DNA of 64,000 nt from positions 62,001 to 126,000 of the forward strand of contig NZ_JAFFIW010000002.1 of the NCBI RefSeq assembly GCF_018588885.1, written 5' to 3'. Numbering within the stretch: position 1 is the stretch's first letter; each line of letters opens with the position of its first letter. Below, piece by piece: positions 23,061 to 32,372 of the stretch. Origin of the DNA: Mesorhizobium sp. dw_380 (lineage in GTDB: Bacteria > Pseudomonadota > Alphaproteobacteria > Rhizobiales > Rhizobiaceae). The notes beneath the pieces are model-generated. The model saw only the letters and a program-made list of their open reading frames with translations, was not told the origin of the DNA and searched no databases. Position numbers and translations under genes: made by a program.

Positions 23061-23250
23061 ATGGGATTCACAAACACGCGCACCGCGACCGATGAGAGCA
23101 GCCGTTACGGCACGTCTCATCTTTATGGTCTATTAAGCCTAACGAAGCGTTTAGAGCCGCTTGGCCCAACCGGACGCCGCTTGCTGGGGCGCGCTGCCGG
23201 GCATAGCGTCTCGGTAAATGCGCCAGGTCACCACAAAGGTTTGAAAATCG

Positions 23251-24366
23251 ATGCCTGAATCGGCGAACAGACGCGCTGCAGCGCTTCCCCATCTACGCAA
23301 CAGCGGGCTCGCCAAGGGCGACCCGATCCCTCTGCCGCTGACCATGGCCGCCATCTACCACGCGCCCGGAGACGCCACCGGCTACGATCAGTACGGCCGG
23401 TTCAGCAATCCGACCTGGGATGCCGTGGAGCATATGCTGGCCCACCTGGAAGATGCACCTTGCGTGGCTTTTCCTTCCGGAATGGCTGCGATCTCGGCGG
23501 TATTTTTCGCCATGCTCAAGACCGGTGACCGTATCCTGCTGCCTTCGGACGGCTATCACACGACAAGGGCACTGGCCGAGCGCTTCCTGAAGCCGCTAGG
23601 CATCGCTTACGATGTCCGGCCGACCTCGTCCTTCCTTGATGGCGGCTTCGAACGGTATCGTCTCGCCTTCGTCGAAACCCCCGCCAATCCTGGGCTGGAT
23701 ATCTGCGACATAGCGGCAGTCGCATCTGCGGTTCACAAAGCGGGCGCGCTGCTTGCGATCGACAACACGACGATGACGCCCTTCGGCCAGCGCCCGCTCG
23801 ACCACGGCGCCGACATCGTCGTTGCTGCCGACACCAAGGCACCCAATGGCCATTCCGACGTGCTCTTTGGCCATGTCGCCAGCCGCAATGCGGACATCAT
23901 CGTCGCCGTGACCGACTGGCGCGAGACATCCGGCAGCATCCCCGGACCGTTCGAAGCGTGGCTGGTGCATCGCGGTCTGGAAACGCTCGACGTGCGCTTC
24001 GACCGCATGTGTTCTTCGGCGGAAGTGATCGCGCGGCGGCTGCAGGGCCATAAGGCGGTCAGCGGTCTGCGCTTTCCCGGATTGGAAGGCGACCCGTCGC
24101 ACAACCTTGCGCGCGCCCAGATGGAGCGCTTCGGCTTCCTCATCTCGTTCGAGCTCGCGTCGGAAGACAAGGCCGAGGATTTCATCAACAATTGCCAACT
24201 GATGCAGGCGGCGACCTCGTTCGGCGGCGTTCACACCTCGGCCGAGCGGCGCCTGAAGCGCGGCGATGCGGTTGCGCCCGGTTTTGTGCGCCTCTCGGTC
24301 GGCTGTGAGCCAGTGGAAGAACTCTGGAAGGCGATCGAGGCATCGCTGGACCGGATTACCGGCTGA
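23251..24366 (+). CDS. Cys/Met-metabolism PLP enzyme (cystathionine lyase-like)
   Basis: This 371-residue protein belongs to the trans-sulfuration PLP enzyme family (cystathionine beta/gamma-lyase, gamma-synthase). It shows YGRFSNPTWDAVEHMLAHLE, the phosphate-binding segment FPSGMAAISAVFFAMLKTGD, FVETPANPGLDICDI, LAIDNTTMTPFGQRPLDHGA, and ADTKAPNGHSDVLFGHV, where the Lys is the expected Schiff-base residue. The usual sequence there is TKY(I/V)GGHSD; TKAPNGHSD is a variant, so substrate preference is uncertain. It is divergent from mraZ and has an AAAGGT sequence upstream of the ATG. It is distinct from the paralogue at 61405. Confidence 0.85.
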   Translation: MPESANRRAAALPHLRNSGLAKGDPIPLPLTMAAIYHAPGDATGYDQYGRFSNPTWDAVEHMLAHLEDAPCVAFPSGMAAISAVFFAMLKTGDRILLPSDGYHTTRALAERFLKPLGIAYDVRPTSSFLDGGFERYRLAFVETPANPGLDICDIAAVASAVHKAGALLAIDNTTMTPFGQRPLDHGADIVVAADTKAPNGHSDVLFGHVASRNADIIVAVTDWRETSGSIPGPFEAWLVHRGLETLDVRFDRMCSSAEVIARRLQGHKAVSGLRFPGLEGDPSHNLARAQMERFGFLISFELASEDKAEDFINNCQLMQAATSFGGVHTSAERRLKRGDAVAPGFVRLSVGCEPVEELWKAIEASLDRITG

Positions 24367-24402
24367 CTGGATCAACCGCTGCTTGCGGAAGCAGGCGGCA
24401 TT

Positions 24403-24687
24403 TCACTTCTTAGAGCCTTTTGCCTCTGCCATTTGGAGATATCTCGCGCGCGCTCGTTCGATAATCGGGGGTCCCTCTTGAGCAGGCCCGCTGTCGATCC
24501 CCTCCTGTACCAGCTTCCGCAATTCCTCGACGGTATAGCCGAGCAGGTCGCGGCGGTCCTTCCATTGCCTGAGCGCGTCGCGGATGACCTCGCTAGCAGA
24601 GGCATATTCGCCGGCGGCAACCACATCGTCCACCGCTTGCGCCAGTTCCGGCGACAGTGTGATGCTGCGTTTGTCGACTTGTCCCAT
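24403..24687 (-). CDS. ParD-family antitoxin without an adjacent toxin
   Basis: The 94-residue form starts MGQVDKRSITLSPELAQAVD and has a ribbon-helix-helix N-terminus followed by VVAAGEYASASEVIRDALRQ, the ParD/CopG signature. The C-terminal part (DLLGYTVEELRKLVQEGIDS) matches ParD toxin-binding tails. An in-frame ATG at 24717 would add ten residues. ParE toxins normally follow directly, but only 36 bases separate this stop from the convergent gene's stop, so the toxin is absent. It may be a solitary regulator or a relic. Confidence 0.8.
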   Translation of the reverse strand: MGQVDKRSITLSPELAQAVDDVVAAGEYASASEVIRDALRQWKDRRDLLGYTVEELRKLVQEGIDSGPAQEGPPIIERARARYLQMAEAKGSKK

Positions 24688-24854
24688 GATAGGCTCCCGA
24701 CGTGGTTCTCGAACCAAAGGTACGATTTAATCGCACCATCTTCAAGCCGCGGCCAGTTCCCGGCTTGACCGGCGGACGGCCGGACAATGCTTGAATCGGC
24801 AGGCGCGCCCGAGGGCGCAACCTGCTGATCTCAAAGGATCTTTCTATCGCGGAA

Positions 24855-25266
24855 AACTGCCAGCTGGCCTGTAAGCCGGGTTCTGTATGGCCCTCGCCCC
24901 TTGCGGGACGAGAACGTGGCGGCCATTCATCTTGGGCGCATGTTGCCATGCGCCTCACGCAACCTACCCGGGCGGTGAGCCGGAAACAGCCCTCGAGGGT
25001 TTCCCCTCGCACCGCCCCTATTCGGTCTTGCTCCCGGTGGGGTTTACCGTGCCGCTCCTGTTGCCAGTCGCGCGGTGGGCTCTTACCCCACCCTTTCACC
25101 CTTGCCCCGAATCCGGCAAGCCGGATCGTGGCGGTTTGCTTTCTGTGGCACTTTCCCTGGGGTCGCCCCCGCCGGTCATTAACCGGCACCGTGTCTCCAT
25201 GGAGCCCGGACTTTCCTCACTCGCGACCTTTCGGCGTTTGCGAGTGCGGCCGCCCAGCCAGCTGGC
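24855..25266 (-). ncRNA. rnpB: RNase P RNA
   Basis: This is the catalytic RNA that matures tRNA 5' ends. Read on the minus strand it has the conserved 5' block GAGGAAAGTCCGGGCTCC, the central AGGGAAAGTGCCACAGAAAG and ACCGCC elements, the P8/P9 region, and the 3' signature ATGGCCGCCACG... ending with the ACAGAACCCGGCTTACAG block. CCAGCTGGC occurs near both ends and can form helix P1. Size (about 410 nt) and element order fit bacterial type A. The exact ends are estimated from P1 and the promoter position. Confidence 0.95.
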
Positions 25267-25272
25267 AAGGCG

Positions 25273-25301
25273 TATAAAGGGGTTCAGCCGAGAAAACGCA
25301 A
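25273..25301 (-). promoter_or_regulatory. predicted rnpB promoter
   Basis: On the minus strand TTGCGT (25301-25296) and TTTATA (25278-25273) are separated by 17 bases. The start would fall near 25266, at the beginning of RNase P helix P1. Confidence 0.65.
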
Positions 25302-25330
25302 TCGAAAAAGCCGGTTGCGGGCAGCTCTTC

Positions 25331-26050
25331 TCACGCAGGCGCCCCGACCGCCGCCATCTGCACCTTGACCTTGCTGCAATAGGCAGCCGACACCGGGTTC
25401 ATCCGCGTCGCGCCATGGCCGGCATTGTACTTCAGGATCGTGCCGCAGGTGGTGCCGCCGCCGAGATCTCGTGCCATGGCAAGATACTTCATGCCGTATT
25501 TGATGTTGGTGTCGGGATCGAACAGGCCCTTGGCCGAGCCATTGTAGCCCATCATCCGTGCCGTCGCCGGCTTGATCTGCATCAGGCCGATCTCGCCGGC
25601 GCCGCCGACCATGTTCGGCCGATAATTGCTCTCGATCTTGATGACCGCATGAGCCAGTGAAGCCGGGACGCCGTAACTCGCCGCATAGCGGGCGACGATC
25701 GCTGAATATTGGCCGTCGCTTGCCACCGTAGTCGTCGACGCGGCAACATTCCCGAGACCGATCGATGCCGTTGTCCCCATGTCGATGGTTTTGCGGCCGC
25801 GCTTCGCCTGCCTTTTGCCAGCGGATTTCTTCGCCTTGGTCCAGCTTGCCTTTTCCACCTTCGCGGAAGCCTGCTTCGCCGTCGCCTTCACACTCCTGCT
25901 GCTTTTGGTCGAAATGGCCTTGCTCTTGGCGGTTACCGTGACGAACCCCTGATCGGCCCGTGGGCTGAACGGCGCGGCGTCAGCCGCACTGAAGGCAAAA
26001 GTCATTACGCCGGCAGCAAGAGCTGCCGTTACAACGGTCAATTTCTGCAT
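25331..26050 (-). CDS. exported lytic transglycosylase (SLT domain)
   Basis: The 239-residue form starts MQKLTVVTAALAAGVMTFAF and has a signal peptide ending near ADAA. A basic Lys/Ser/Ala-rich linker covers about residues 30-85 (AKSKAISTKSSRSVKATAKQ and on). The C-terminal SLT domain has YGVPASLAHAVIKIESNY, where Glu is the expected catalytic acid, then GEIGLMQIKPATARMMGYNG and LKYNAGHGATRMNPV. It should cleave peptidoglycan glycan strands in the periplasm. The frame is open upstream to 26179 but the signal peptide fixes the start at 26050. The 212 bp upstream hold no recognised gene. Confidence 0.88.
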   Translation of the reverse strand: MQKLTVVTAALAAGVMTFAFSAADAAPFSPRADQGFVTVTAKSKAISTKSSRSVKATAKQASAKVEKASWTKAKKSAGKRQAKRGRKTIDMGTTASIGLGNVAASTTTVASDGQYSAIVARYAASYGVPASLAHAVIKIESNYRPNMVGGAGEIGLMQIKPATARMMGYNGSAKGLFDPDTNIKYGMKYLAMARDLGGGTTCGTILKYNAGHGATRMNPVSAAYCSKVKVQMAAVGAPA

Positions 26051-26262
26051 GTGATCCTGTTCTGTTGGGACCGCGCGAAGATTTTCGCGCGGTACTGCTT
26101 GATTAATGTCGGAACATTCGGGGGGTTGAAGATCCGACAAACTGTACGAATTGCCCTTTGAAGGCCGAATTGGCGTCAATGAAGGCGGGGCAAGTCACTT
26201 TGAGTGACAGTTTGTAACCTGACAATGCAAGAAGATTACTTGGGCAGTGCCTTGACCTGAGG

Positions 26263-27018
26263 TCACCGGCTCGCGGCGGCAAGCAATCTTTGCAGCGTTC
26301 GCATCGTCGAGCCGTCGGCCAGCCCATCGATAAGGCGCGGCCGGAAATGCCGTTGGAAGGCCTCGACGACAATCCGCGTCTGATGGTCGAAAATGCCCGA
26401 TATCTCGACACCATAGCCATAGAGCGACAGCATCGACTGCAGCGCCTCGACATCGGCACCGCCGTCGCCCGGCTTCAGCGCGCCTCCGCGCCTGACGGGA
26501 GCGGCCGGCACGAGATGACCGACGCCGGCCTCGAACAGCTTTGCCCACGGGAACTTTTCGCCTGGATCGATCTTGCGCCCCGGTGCCACGTCCGAATGCG
26601 CCAGCACCCGCTTGGCGGGGATCGCATGTCGTTGGGCAATCCCTTTGCAGAGGCCGATCACCGCATCGATCTGGCGCCGGGGAAACCCGGTATAGCCCAA
26701 CGAATGCCCTGGATTGACGACCTCGATGCCGATCGAGCAGGAGTTGATGTCGGTGCGTCCGAACCAGGAACTTTTGCCGGCGTGCCAGGCGCGGTCGCTT
26801 TCCCTGACCATCTGCACGATATGGCCATTCTCATGCACGAGATAGTGCGATGAGACTTCGCTCGCTGGATCGCACAGCCAAGCCTCCGCCCCGGCTGCTG
26901 TGGCCATGCCGGTATAGTGCAGCACGATCATGTCGGGTTTCAGCGTGTCGCGCCTTGGCCCGAAATTCGGCGATACCCTGACCTCGGCGCTCGACTCGTC
27001 GGGCAGGAAGCCGCTCAT
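26263..27018 (-). CDS. N-acetylmuramoyl-L-alanine amidase, AmiD type
   Basis: This 251-residue protein combines an Amidase_2 zinc domain with a C-terminal PG_binding_1 domain. Zinc and active-site landmarks are VLHYTGM near residue 34, DRAWHAGKSSWFGRTDIN, SIGIEVVNPGHSLGY, and VLAHSDVAPGRKIDPGEKFP near residue 162. The tail GGADVEALQSMLSLYGYGVE is the peptidoglycan-binding repeat. No signal peptide is evident at the chosen start, so it may act on recycled muropeptides. Its start overlaps the DjlA-like gene by 4 bases (27015-27018). Confidence 0.9.
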   Translation of the reverse strand: MSGFLPDESSAEVRVSPNFGPRRDTLKPDMIVLHYTGMATAAGAEAWLCDPASEVSSHYLVHENGHIVQMVRESDRAWHAGKSSWFGRTDINSCSIGIEVVNPGHSLGYTGFPRRQIDAVIGLCKGIAQRHAIPAKRVLAHSDVAPGRKIDPGEKFPWAKLFEAGVGHLVPAAPVRRGGALKPGDGGADVEALQSMLSLYGYGVEISGIFDHQTRIVVEAFQRHFRPRLIDGLADGSTMRTLQRLLAAASR

Positions 27019-27734
27019 GCGTGCCGCAGGCCCCGCTCGATCATCTCATAGGCGGCATTGATCGCCGCGACCCTGGTCGTCGCGATCTTGATGAATTCCT
27101 GTGGCAGGCCGCGCGCGATCAGCCGGTCGGGATGGTTGTCGGAAACCAGCTTTCGGTAACGCTTCCTGACTTCCTCGAACGGCTTGCCGCGCTCGATACC
27201 GAGCACGAGATAGGGGTCACCGGCCCCGAGATTCACGTGCCGTGCCAGGATGCTTTGGTAATGCGTCTCGTCGATGCGGAAAATCTCGGCAATACGATGC
27301 AGGAAAATGCCCTCGCGCTCATGCACCAGCCCGTCAGCCTTGGCGATGTGGAACAGACCGTCGAGTATGTCTTCCAGCATCACGCAGTTGGAATGCCCGG
27401 AGCCGCACAGCTGCGCCATTCGCTCGGCATAGGTCTCGAACCCGGCCACATCCTTCTGGGCGAGATCGAACAGCCGCGCCACATTGCGCGTCTGCTTCGA
27501 CGGCACTTCGAATATTTCCTGGAAGGCGCGCACCTCATCCTGGGTGACGATGCCGTCGGCCTTGGCCATCTTGGCCGACAGCGCGATCATCGCCACCGAG
27601 AAGGCTACGCGGCGGCGTAAATCGGCATCACCGGAGAACACCGTACGCACAGCCTCGACTACGTCGGCAACGCCCGACGTCGTTGAAGACGATACCCGTG
27701 TGATGAAGTCGCCGAGGCGGTCCCAAATCGACAT
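27015..27734 (-). CDS. DjlA-like protein: TerB-type domain plus J domain
   Basis: The 239-residue protein has a TerB/tellurite-resistance-like helical domain (about residues 30-150; AMIALSAKMAKADGIVTQDE, FHIAKADGLVHEREG) and a C-terminal J domain beginning DPYLVLGIERGKPFEEVRKR. Its HPD motif sits in VSDNHPDRLIARGLP, which stimulates DnaK ATPase. No N-terminal membrane segment is visible, unlike enterobacterial DjlA, so the name is by architecture. It is co-transcribed with the amidase through a 4-base overlap. Confidence 0.88.
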   Translation of the reverse strand: MSIWDRLGDFITRVSSSTTSGVADVVEAVRTVFSGDADLRRRVAFSVAMIALSAKMAKADGIVTQDEVRAFQEIFEVPSKQTRNVARLFDLAQKDVAGFETYAERMAQLCGSGHSNCVMLEDILDGLFHIAKADGLVHEREGIFLHRIAEIFRIDETHYQSILARHVNLGAGDPYLVLGIERGKPFEEVRKRYRKLVSDNHPDRLIARGLPQEFIKIATTRVAAINAAYEMIERGLRHA

Positions 27735-27790
27735 GGCCGCTTCTTAAAGCGAACCGGTCCCCGCTATCAAGCCAATAACGGCCGCTGTCC

Positions 27791-27837
27791 ATGCATGTCG
27801 CCCAAAAGTGACCTCGGATTGGAAGAACGACATGGAT
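27791..27837. repeat. dispersed ATGCATGTCG palindromic repeat, copy 2
   Basis: ATGCATGTCGCCCAAAAGTG at the left and GAACGACATGGAT at the right match the ends of copies at 2322, 35900 and 45229. It lies between the DjlA-like gene and the small lipoprotein gene. Confidence 0.65.
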
Positions 27838-27842
27838 CAAAA

Positions 27843-27866
27843 GAAAAGGCCGGCGAGACGCCGGCC
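27843..27866 (-). terminator. Rho-independent terminator of the small lipoprotein gene
   Basis: GGCCGGCG (27848-27855) pairs perfectly with CGCCGGCC (27859-27866) around a 3-base loop. On the minus strand the stem is followed by TTTTCTTTT. Confidence 0.85.
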
Positions 27867-27896
27867 CTTTCCTCCCAAGGCACTTACTGCTTCAAA

Positions 27897-28109
27897 CTAC
27901 TTCGCGGGCGCAGCAGGAGGCGTTGCCGGAGCCGGCTCGGCCGGCTTGGTCGAATTGTTGGTCGGGGCCGCAGGCTTCATCGGCTGCTCAGCGGGCGGCG
28001 GATTTGTGCTCTGCGTGGTGGTGTTGTCCGTGCCCGTGCCGTTATTGCTGCAGGCCGCGACGCCCAGCAGGGCAAGGGCGGACACGGAAGCCAGAATGAG
28101 CTTTTTCAT
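27897..28109 (-). CDS. small Pro/Thr-rich lipoprotein
   Basis: A 70-residue product starts MKKLILASVSALALLGVAAC, a clean signal peptide with a lipobox ending VAAC at Cys20. The mature part is low complexity, rich in Asn, Thr, Pro and Ala (about 50 residues), with no enzyme motif. It is probably an outer membrane or periplasmic surface lipoprotein of unknown role. It is a monocistronic unit with its own terminator and is divergent from the oxoprolinase gene. Confidence 0.82.
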   Translation of the reverse strand: MKKLILASVSALALLGVAACSNNGTGTDNTTTQSTNPPPAEQPMKPAAPTNNSTKPAEPAPATPPAAPAK

Positions 28110-28290
28110 GACATCTCTCCTTCAACACACGCTCACATTGCGGTGAACGGTCGCAGGGGAAATGCATCACGCGGCCATGAGTTTCGTAACGTTGCGTTTC
28201 CGCATGTAACATCAACGGGATGCGTTGCTGCCGGTGCCTTGGCGCATTAACAACGGATCTGGAAACGAAAAAATACCGGAGACAGCCGCC

Positions 28291-31200
28291 ATGACCGCGA
28301 AATGGGATTTCTGGATCGATCGCGGCGGCACCTTCACCGATGTCATCGGCCGTGACCCGCAGGGCGAGCTGCATCCGCGCAAGCTCCTTTCGGAAAACCC
28401 CGAGGCCTATGCCGATGCCGCCATCCAGGGCATTCGAGACCTTCTCGGCCTTGAAGCCGGCGCCGCGATCCCTTCCGGTCTGATCGGCGACATCAAGATG
28501 GGCACCACGGTCGCCACCAACGCGCTGCTGGAGCGCAAGGGCGACCGCGTGCTTTTGCTTATCACCAAGGGTTTCCGCGATGCGCTCAGGATCGCCTACC
28601 AGGCGCGGCCCGATATTTTCGCCAAGGAGATCATCCTTCCCGAACAGCTCTATGAGCGCGTCATCGAGGTCGACGAGCGTGTGCTTGCCGATGGCTGTGT
28701 CGAAAGGTTGCTCGACATTGCCGCTTGCCGGCCGGCGATCGAGCAGGCGAAAGCCGACGGCATCGACGCCGTGGCAATCGTCTTCATGCATGCCTGGAAA
28801 TATCCCGATCATGAAAAGGCGGTGGCGAAGGTCTGCCGCAAGCTGGGCTTCAGCCAGGTTTCGGTCAGCCACGAGGTCTCGCCGCTGATCAAGCTGGTCG
28901 GCCGCGGCGACACCACCGTGGTCGACGCCTATCTGTCGCCGATCCTGTCGCGCTATGTGCAAAGGGTTGGGCAGGAGCTCGGCGTCCTCTCCCCCCTTGA
29001 GGGGGAGATGGCCGCGAAGCGGTCAGAGGGGGTCATCTCAGAAGGCACCGCCAGAACGTCGAGACCGGTCGATCCGACCCCACCCGGCGGCTTTGCCGCC
29101 ACCCTCCCCTCGAGGGGGAGGGAAAGCCCCCACCTCATGTTCATGATGTCCTCAGGCGGGCTCACCGCCGCCGACATGTTCCAGGGCAAGGATGCGCTGC
29201 TGTCGGGGCCCGCTGGCGGCGTCGTCGGCATGGTCGAGACGGCGAAGCTCGCCGGTTTCGAGAAAGTCATCGGCTTCGACATGGGCGGCACCTCGACCGA
29301 CGTCGCCCATTATGATGGCGAGTATGAGCGGGCCTTCGACACCGAAGTCGCCGGCGTGCGGGTCCGCGCCCCGATGATGCGCATCCACACCGTCGCCGCC
29401 GGCGGCGGTTCGATCCTGCATTACGAGGCCGGCCGTTTTCGCGCCGGCCCGGACTCCGCCGGCGCCAATCCCGGTCCCGCCGCCTACCGGCGCGGCGGCC
29501 CGCTGGCCGTCACCGACGCCAACGTCATGCTTGGCAAGCTGCAGCCCGATTTCTTCCCGGCGATTTTTGGGTCTGGCCAGGACCAGCCGCTCGATGTCGA
29601 GACCGTGCGTGCAAAATTCGCGGCACTGGCCGCCGAAATCGGCGACGGTCGCTCGCCGGAAGCGGTTGCAGAGGGCTTCGTCACCATCGCCGTCGAAAAC
29701 ATGGCCAACGCCATCAAGAAGATTTCAGTGCAACGCGGCTACGATGTCACCGAATATCTCTTGAATTGCTTCGGCGGCGCCGGCGGCCAGCACGCATGCC
29801 TGGTCGCCGACGCGCTCGGTATGGAAGCTGTGCTGATCCACCCCTTCTCCGGGCTGCTTTCGGCCTATGGCATCGGCCTGGCCTCGGTCTTTGCGTCGCG
29901 CCAGCAGGCATTGCTCAAGCCGCTTGCCGAAGAGTCCCGAACGGAGATCGGCAGCCTCATTGCCAGCTTGAGAAAAGCCGTCATCGCCGAGCTTGCGGCG
30001 CAAGGCATCGCCGAGGATGCGGTTGCCGCCAGGCCCGTGCTGCACATTCGCTATGACGGCACCGACACGACCCTGCCGGTCAATTTCGAAACCGACTCGA
30101 TTTTCCAGGCAAAGCGCGATTTCGAGATCGCCCACAAGGCGCAGTTCGGTTTCGTCTATGACGACAAGCCGATGATCGTCGAGACGGTCGGCGTCGAAGG
30201 CACCGAAATCAGCGAGAACAGCGCCGAAGCCTACGCGCCTGCCGGACCTGCGAGCGTCAAATCAGGCGCCTCACAAACCCGGCGTATCTACACGGAAGGC
30301 CAGTGGCATGAGGCCGGTGTCTACCGTCGCGAAGACCTGCGCCCGTCCCATCTGGTGGCTGGCCCTGCCCTGATCATCGAGCCGAACCAGACCATCGTCG
30401 TCGAACCGGGCTGGCGTGCCGAAATCACCAGCCTCAATCACGTCGGGATCCGCCGCACGGAAAGGAAAGCGCGCGCCGCCGCCCTTGGCACCGAAGCCGA
30501 TCCCGTGATGCTGGAGGTCTTCAACAACCTTTTCATGTCCATTGCCGAGCAGATGGGCGTGACGCTGCAGAACACCGCCTACTCCGTCAACATCAAGGAA
30601 AGGCTGGATTTTTCCTGTGCCGTCTTCGACCACACCGGGGCGCTGGTCGCCAACGCGCCGCACATGCCGGTGCATCTGGGCTCCATGGACCGCTCGGTCG
30701 AAACCATCATCCGGCTGAACTCAGGCGACATCCACCCCGGCGACGTCTTTGCCTTGAACGCCCCTTACAATGGCGGCACGCATCTGCCAGATATCACCGT
30801 GGTGACGCCGGTGTTTTCCCTCCCCCTTGAGGGGAGGGTGGCCGCGCAGCGGCCGGGTGGGGTCCTCTCAGAAGGCACCGCAAGAACGTCGAGCACTGCC
30901 TTGGCGACCCCCTCCGCCGCCTTCGGCGGCACCTCCCCCTCGAGGGGGGAGGAAATCCTGTTCTACGTTGCCTCGCGCGGCCATCACGCCGATATCGGCG
31001 GCACCGCGCCCGGCTCGATGACGCCGCTCGCCACCACCGTCGACGAGGAAGGCGTGCTGTTCGACAATTTCCGTATCGTCGACCGTGGCCGCTTCCGCGA
31101 GAAGGAGCTTGAGACGCTGCTAACAGACCACCGTTACCCCGCCCGCAATCCGCATCAGAACATCGCCGACCTCAAGGCACAGATAGCCGCCAACGAGAAA

Positions 31201-32163
31201 GGCGTCGCCGAGTTGCGCAAGATGGTCGCGCATTTCGGCCTCGATGTCGTCGAGGCCTATATGGGCCACGTCCAGGACAATGCCGCCGAAAGCGTGCGGC
31301 GCGTGCTGGAGCGGCTGCCGGACACATCGGCCTATGAATATCCGACCGATACCGGCCAGGTCATCAAGGTGAAGATATCGGTCGACCGACAGAAGCGCGA
31401 AGCGACGGTCGACTTCACCGGCACGTCGCCTGTCATGAAGAACAATTTCAACGCACCGGAGCCCGTTGCCCGTGCCGCGGTCCTCTACGCCTTCCGGGTC
31501 ATGGTCGAGGACATGATCCCGATGAATGCCGGATGCCTGCGCCCGATCAACATCGTCATCCCTGATGGCTGTATGCTGAAGCCGGCCTACCCTGCCGCCG
31601 TCGTCGCCGGCAATGTCGAGACCTCGCAGCACGTCACCAATGCGCTGTTCGGTGCCATGGGCGGCATGGCCAATGCGCAGGGAACGATGAACAACCTGAC
31701 CTTCGGCAACAAGAAGTATCAGTACTACGAGACGATCTGTTCCGGCTCGCCGGCCGGGCGGATGAATTCCGGCCGCGGCTTTGCCGGCACCTCAGGCGTC
31801 CATACCCACATGACCAATTCGCGCCTCACCGATCCGGAAGTGCTGGAACTGCGCTTCCCGGTGGTGCTCGAGGATTTCCACATCCGCCAGGGATCCGGCG
31901 GCAAGGGCAAATGGAATGCCGGCGACGGCACCAAACGCACTATCCGCTTCCTGGAAAAGATGGAGTGCGCGATCCTGTCCTCGCACCGCAACCGCCCGCC
32001 GCAAGGTCTCGACGGCGGCGGCGACGGCGAGGTCGGCTCCACCAAGGTTCGCCGCAAGGATGGCGTCATCGACGTGCTGAAAGCCTGCGACCAGACCGTT
32101 CTCGACGCCGGCGAAGCCGTCATCCTGACGACGCCGACGCCGGGCGGGTTTGGCCGCGCCTGA
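28291..32163 (+). CDS. fused 5-oxoprolinase/hydantoinase (HyuA-HyuB type) with two in-frame repeat insertions
   Basis: This 1290-residue protein joins the ATP-dependent hydantoinase/oxoprolinase A half ([20 protein letters not shown] at the start, [20 protein letters not shown] near residue 330) to the B half ([20 protein letters not shown] near residue 736, [20 protein letters not shown]). Family members cleave 5-oxoproline to glutamate with ATP; other hydantoins are possible. Residues about 233-278 and 843-888 are each encoded by a palindromic repeat (28987-29125 and 30818-30953). Removing both leaves about 1198 residues, a usual family length. The ATG at 28291 was chosen because the conserved N-terminus begins there; an upstream in-frame ATG exists at 28225. 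Confidence 0.93.
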   Translation: MTAKWDFWIDRGGTFTDVIGRDPQGELHPRKLLSENPEAYADAAIQGIRDLLGLEAGAAIPSGLIGDIKMGTTVATNALLERKGDRVLLLITKGFRDALRIAYQARPDIFAKEIILPEQLYERVIEVDERVLADGCVERLLDIAACRPAIEQAKADGIDAVAIVFMHAWKYPDHEKAVAKVCRKLGFSQVSVSHEVSPLIKLVGRGDTTVVDAYLSPILSRYVQRVGQELGVLSPLEGEMAAKRSEGVISEGTARTSRPVDPTPPGGFAATLPSRGRESPHLMFMMSSGGLTAADMFQGKDALLSGPAGGVVGMVETAKLAGFEKVIGFDMGGTSTDVAHYDGEYERAFDTEVAGVRVRAPMMRIHTVAAGGGSILHYEAGRFRAGPDSAGANPGPAAYRRGGPLAVTDANVMLGKLQPDFFPAIFGSGQDQPLDVETVRAKFAALAAEIGDGRSPEAVAEGFVTIAVENMANAIKKISVQRGYDVTEYLLNCFGGAGGQHACLVADALGMEAVLIHPFSGLLSAYGIGLASVFASRQQALLKPLAEESRTEIGSLIASLRKAVIAELAAQGIAEDAVAARPVLHIRYDGTDTTLPVNFETDSIFQAKRDFEIAHKAQFGFVYDDKPMIVETVGVEGTEISENSAEAYAPAGPASVKSGASQTRRIYTEGQWHEAGVYRREDLRPSHLVAGPALIIEPNQTIVVEPGWRAEITSLNHVGIRRTERKARAAALGTEADPVMLEVFNNLFMSIAEQMGVTLQNTAYSVNIKERLDFSCAVFDHTGALVANAPHMPVHLGSMDRSVETIIRLNSGDIHPGDVFALNAPYNGGTHLPDITVVTPVFSLPLEGRVAAQRPGGVLSEGTARTSSTALATPSAAFGGTSPSRGEEILFYVASRGHHADIGGTAPGSMTPLATTVDEEGVLFDNFRIVDRGRFREKELETLLTDHRYPARNPHQNIADLKAQIAANEKGVAELRKMVAHFGLDVVEAYMGHVQDNAAESVRRVLERLPDTSAYEYPTDTGQVIKVKISVDRQKREATVDFTGTSPVMKNNFNAPEPVARAAVLYAFRVMVEDMIPMNAGCLRPINIVIPDGCMLKPAYPAAVVAGNVETSQHVTNALFGAMGGMANAQGTMNNLTFGNKKYQYYETICSGSPAGRMNSGRGFAGTSGVHTHMTNSRLTDPEVLELRFPVVLEDFHIRQGSGGKGKWNAGDGTKRTIRFLEKMECAILSSHRNRPPQGLDGGGDGEVGSTKVRRKDGVIDVLKACDQTVLDAGEAVILTTPTPGGFGRA
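28987..29125. repeat. in-frame palindromic repeat, copy 1 (inside oxoprolinase)
   Basis: The left arm starts CTCTCCCCCCTTGAGGGGGA and the right arm ends CCCTCCCCTCGAGGGGGAGG. The arms are inverted copies of about 48 bases around a centre of about 40 bases. The inserted peptide begins [16 protein letters not shown] and ends TLPSRGRES. Confidence 0.85.
30818..30953. repeat. in-frame palindromic repeat, copy 2 (inside oxoprolinase)
   Basis: It has the same architecture as copy 1: left arm CCCTCCCCCTTGAGGGGAGG, right arm CCTCCCCCTCGAGGGGGGAG, and the shared centre CTCAGAAGGCACCG. The peptide begins [15 protein letters not shown] and ends TSPSRGEE, in the same internal frame as copy 1. Confidence 0.85.
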
Positions 32164-32200
32164 GGAGGCTTCGAGAATTCGCTGCGGCGAGTCAGGTGAC

Positions 32201-32271
32201 GTGGCTTTCGAGTACCGGAGCGGAGCGGACATTAAGTCCGTGAGCACCGGAAGCGCAGAAAGCCGCGTCAG
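32201..32271. repeat. dispersed ACCGGAGCGGAGCGGAC repeat, copy 2
   Basis: It shares ACCGGAGCGGAGCGGACATT and GTCCGTGAGCACCGGAAGCG with 9031-9094, flanked by GGCTTTC and GAAAGCC, which are inverted. It begins 37 bases past the oxoprolinase stop, as the first copy lies beyond murB. Confidence 0.7.
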
Positions 32272-32372
32272 ATGGCCGCCGCAGTAGAATTATCGATGCT
32301 TCCGACTGTCACCGGCCTGTCATGACCCTGGGTTACCCGCTTGCCGCAAAGCAAATGGGGAATCACCTTGCC

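Noticed and set aside
24855..25266. Protein-coding frames across the RNase P RNA
   Set aside because: The conserved RNase P signatures and helix P1 pairing explain this DNA; the frames have no family match.
24855..26050. Integrated phage or genomic island near rnpB
   Set aside because: No integrase, attachment repeat or composition change was seen; neighbouring genes are housekeeping wall enzymes.
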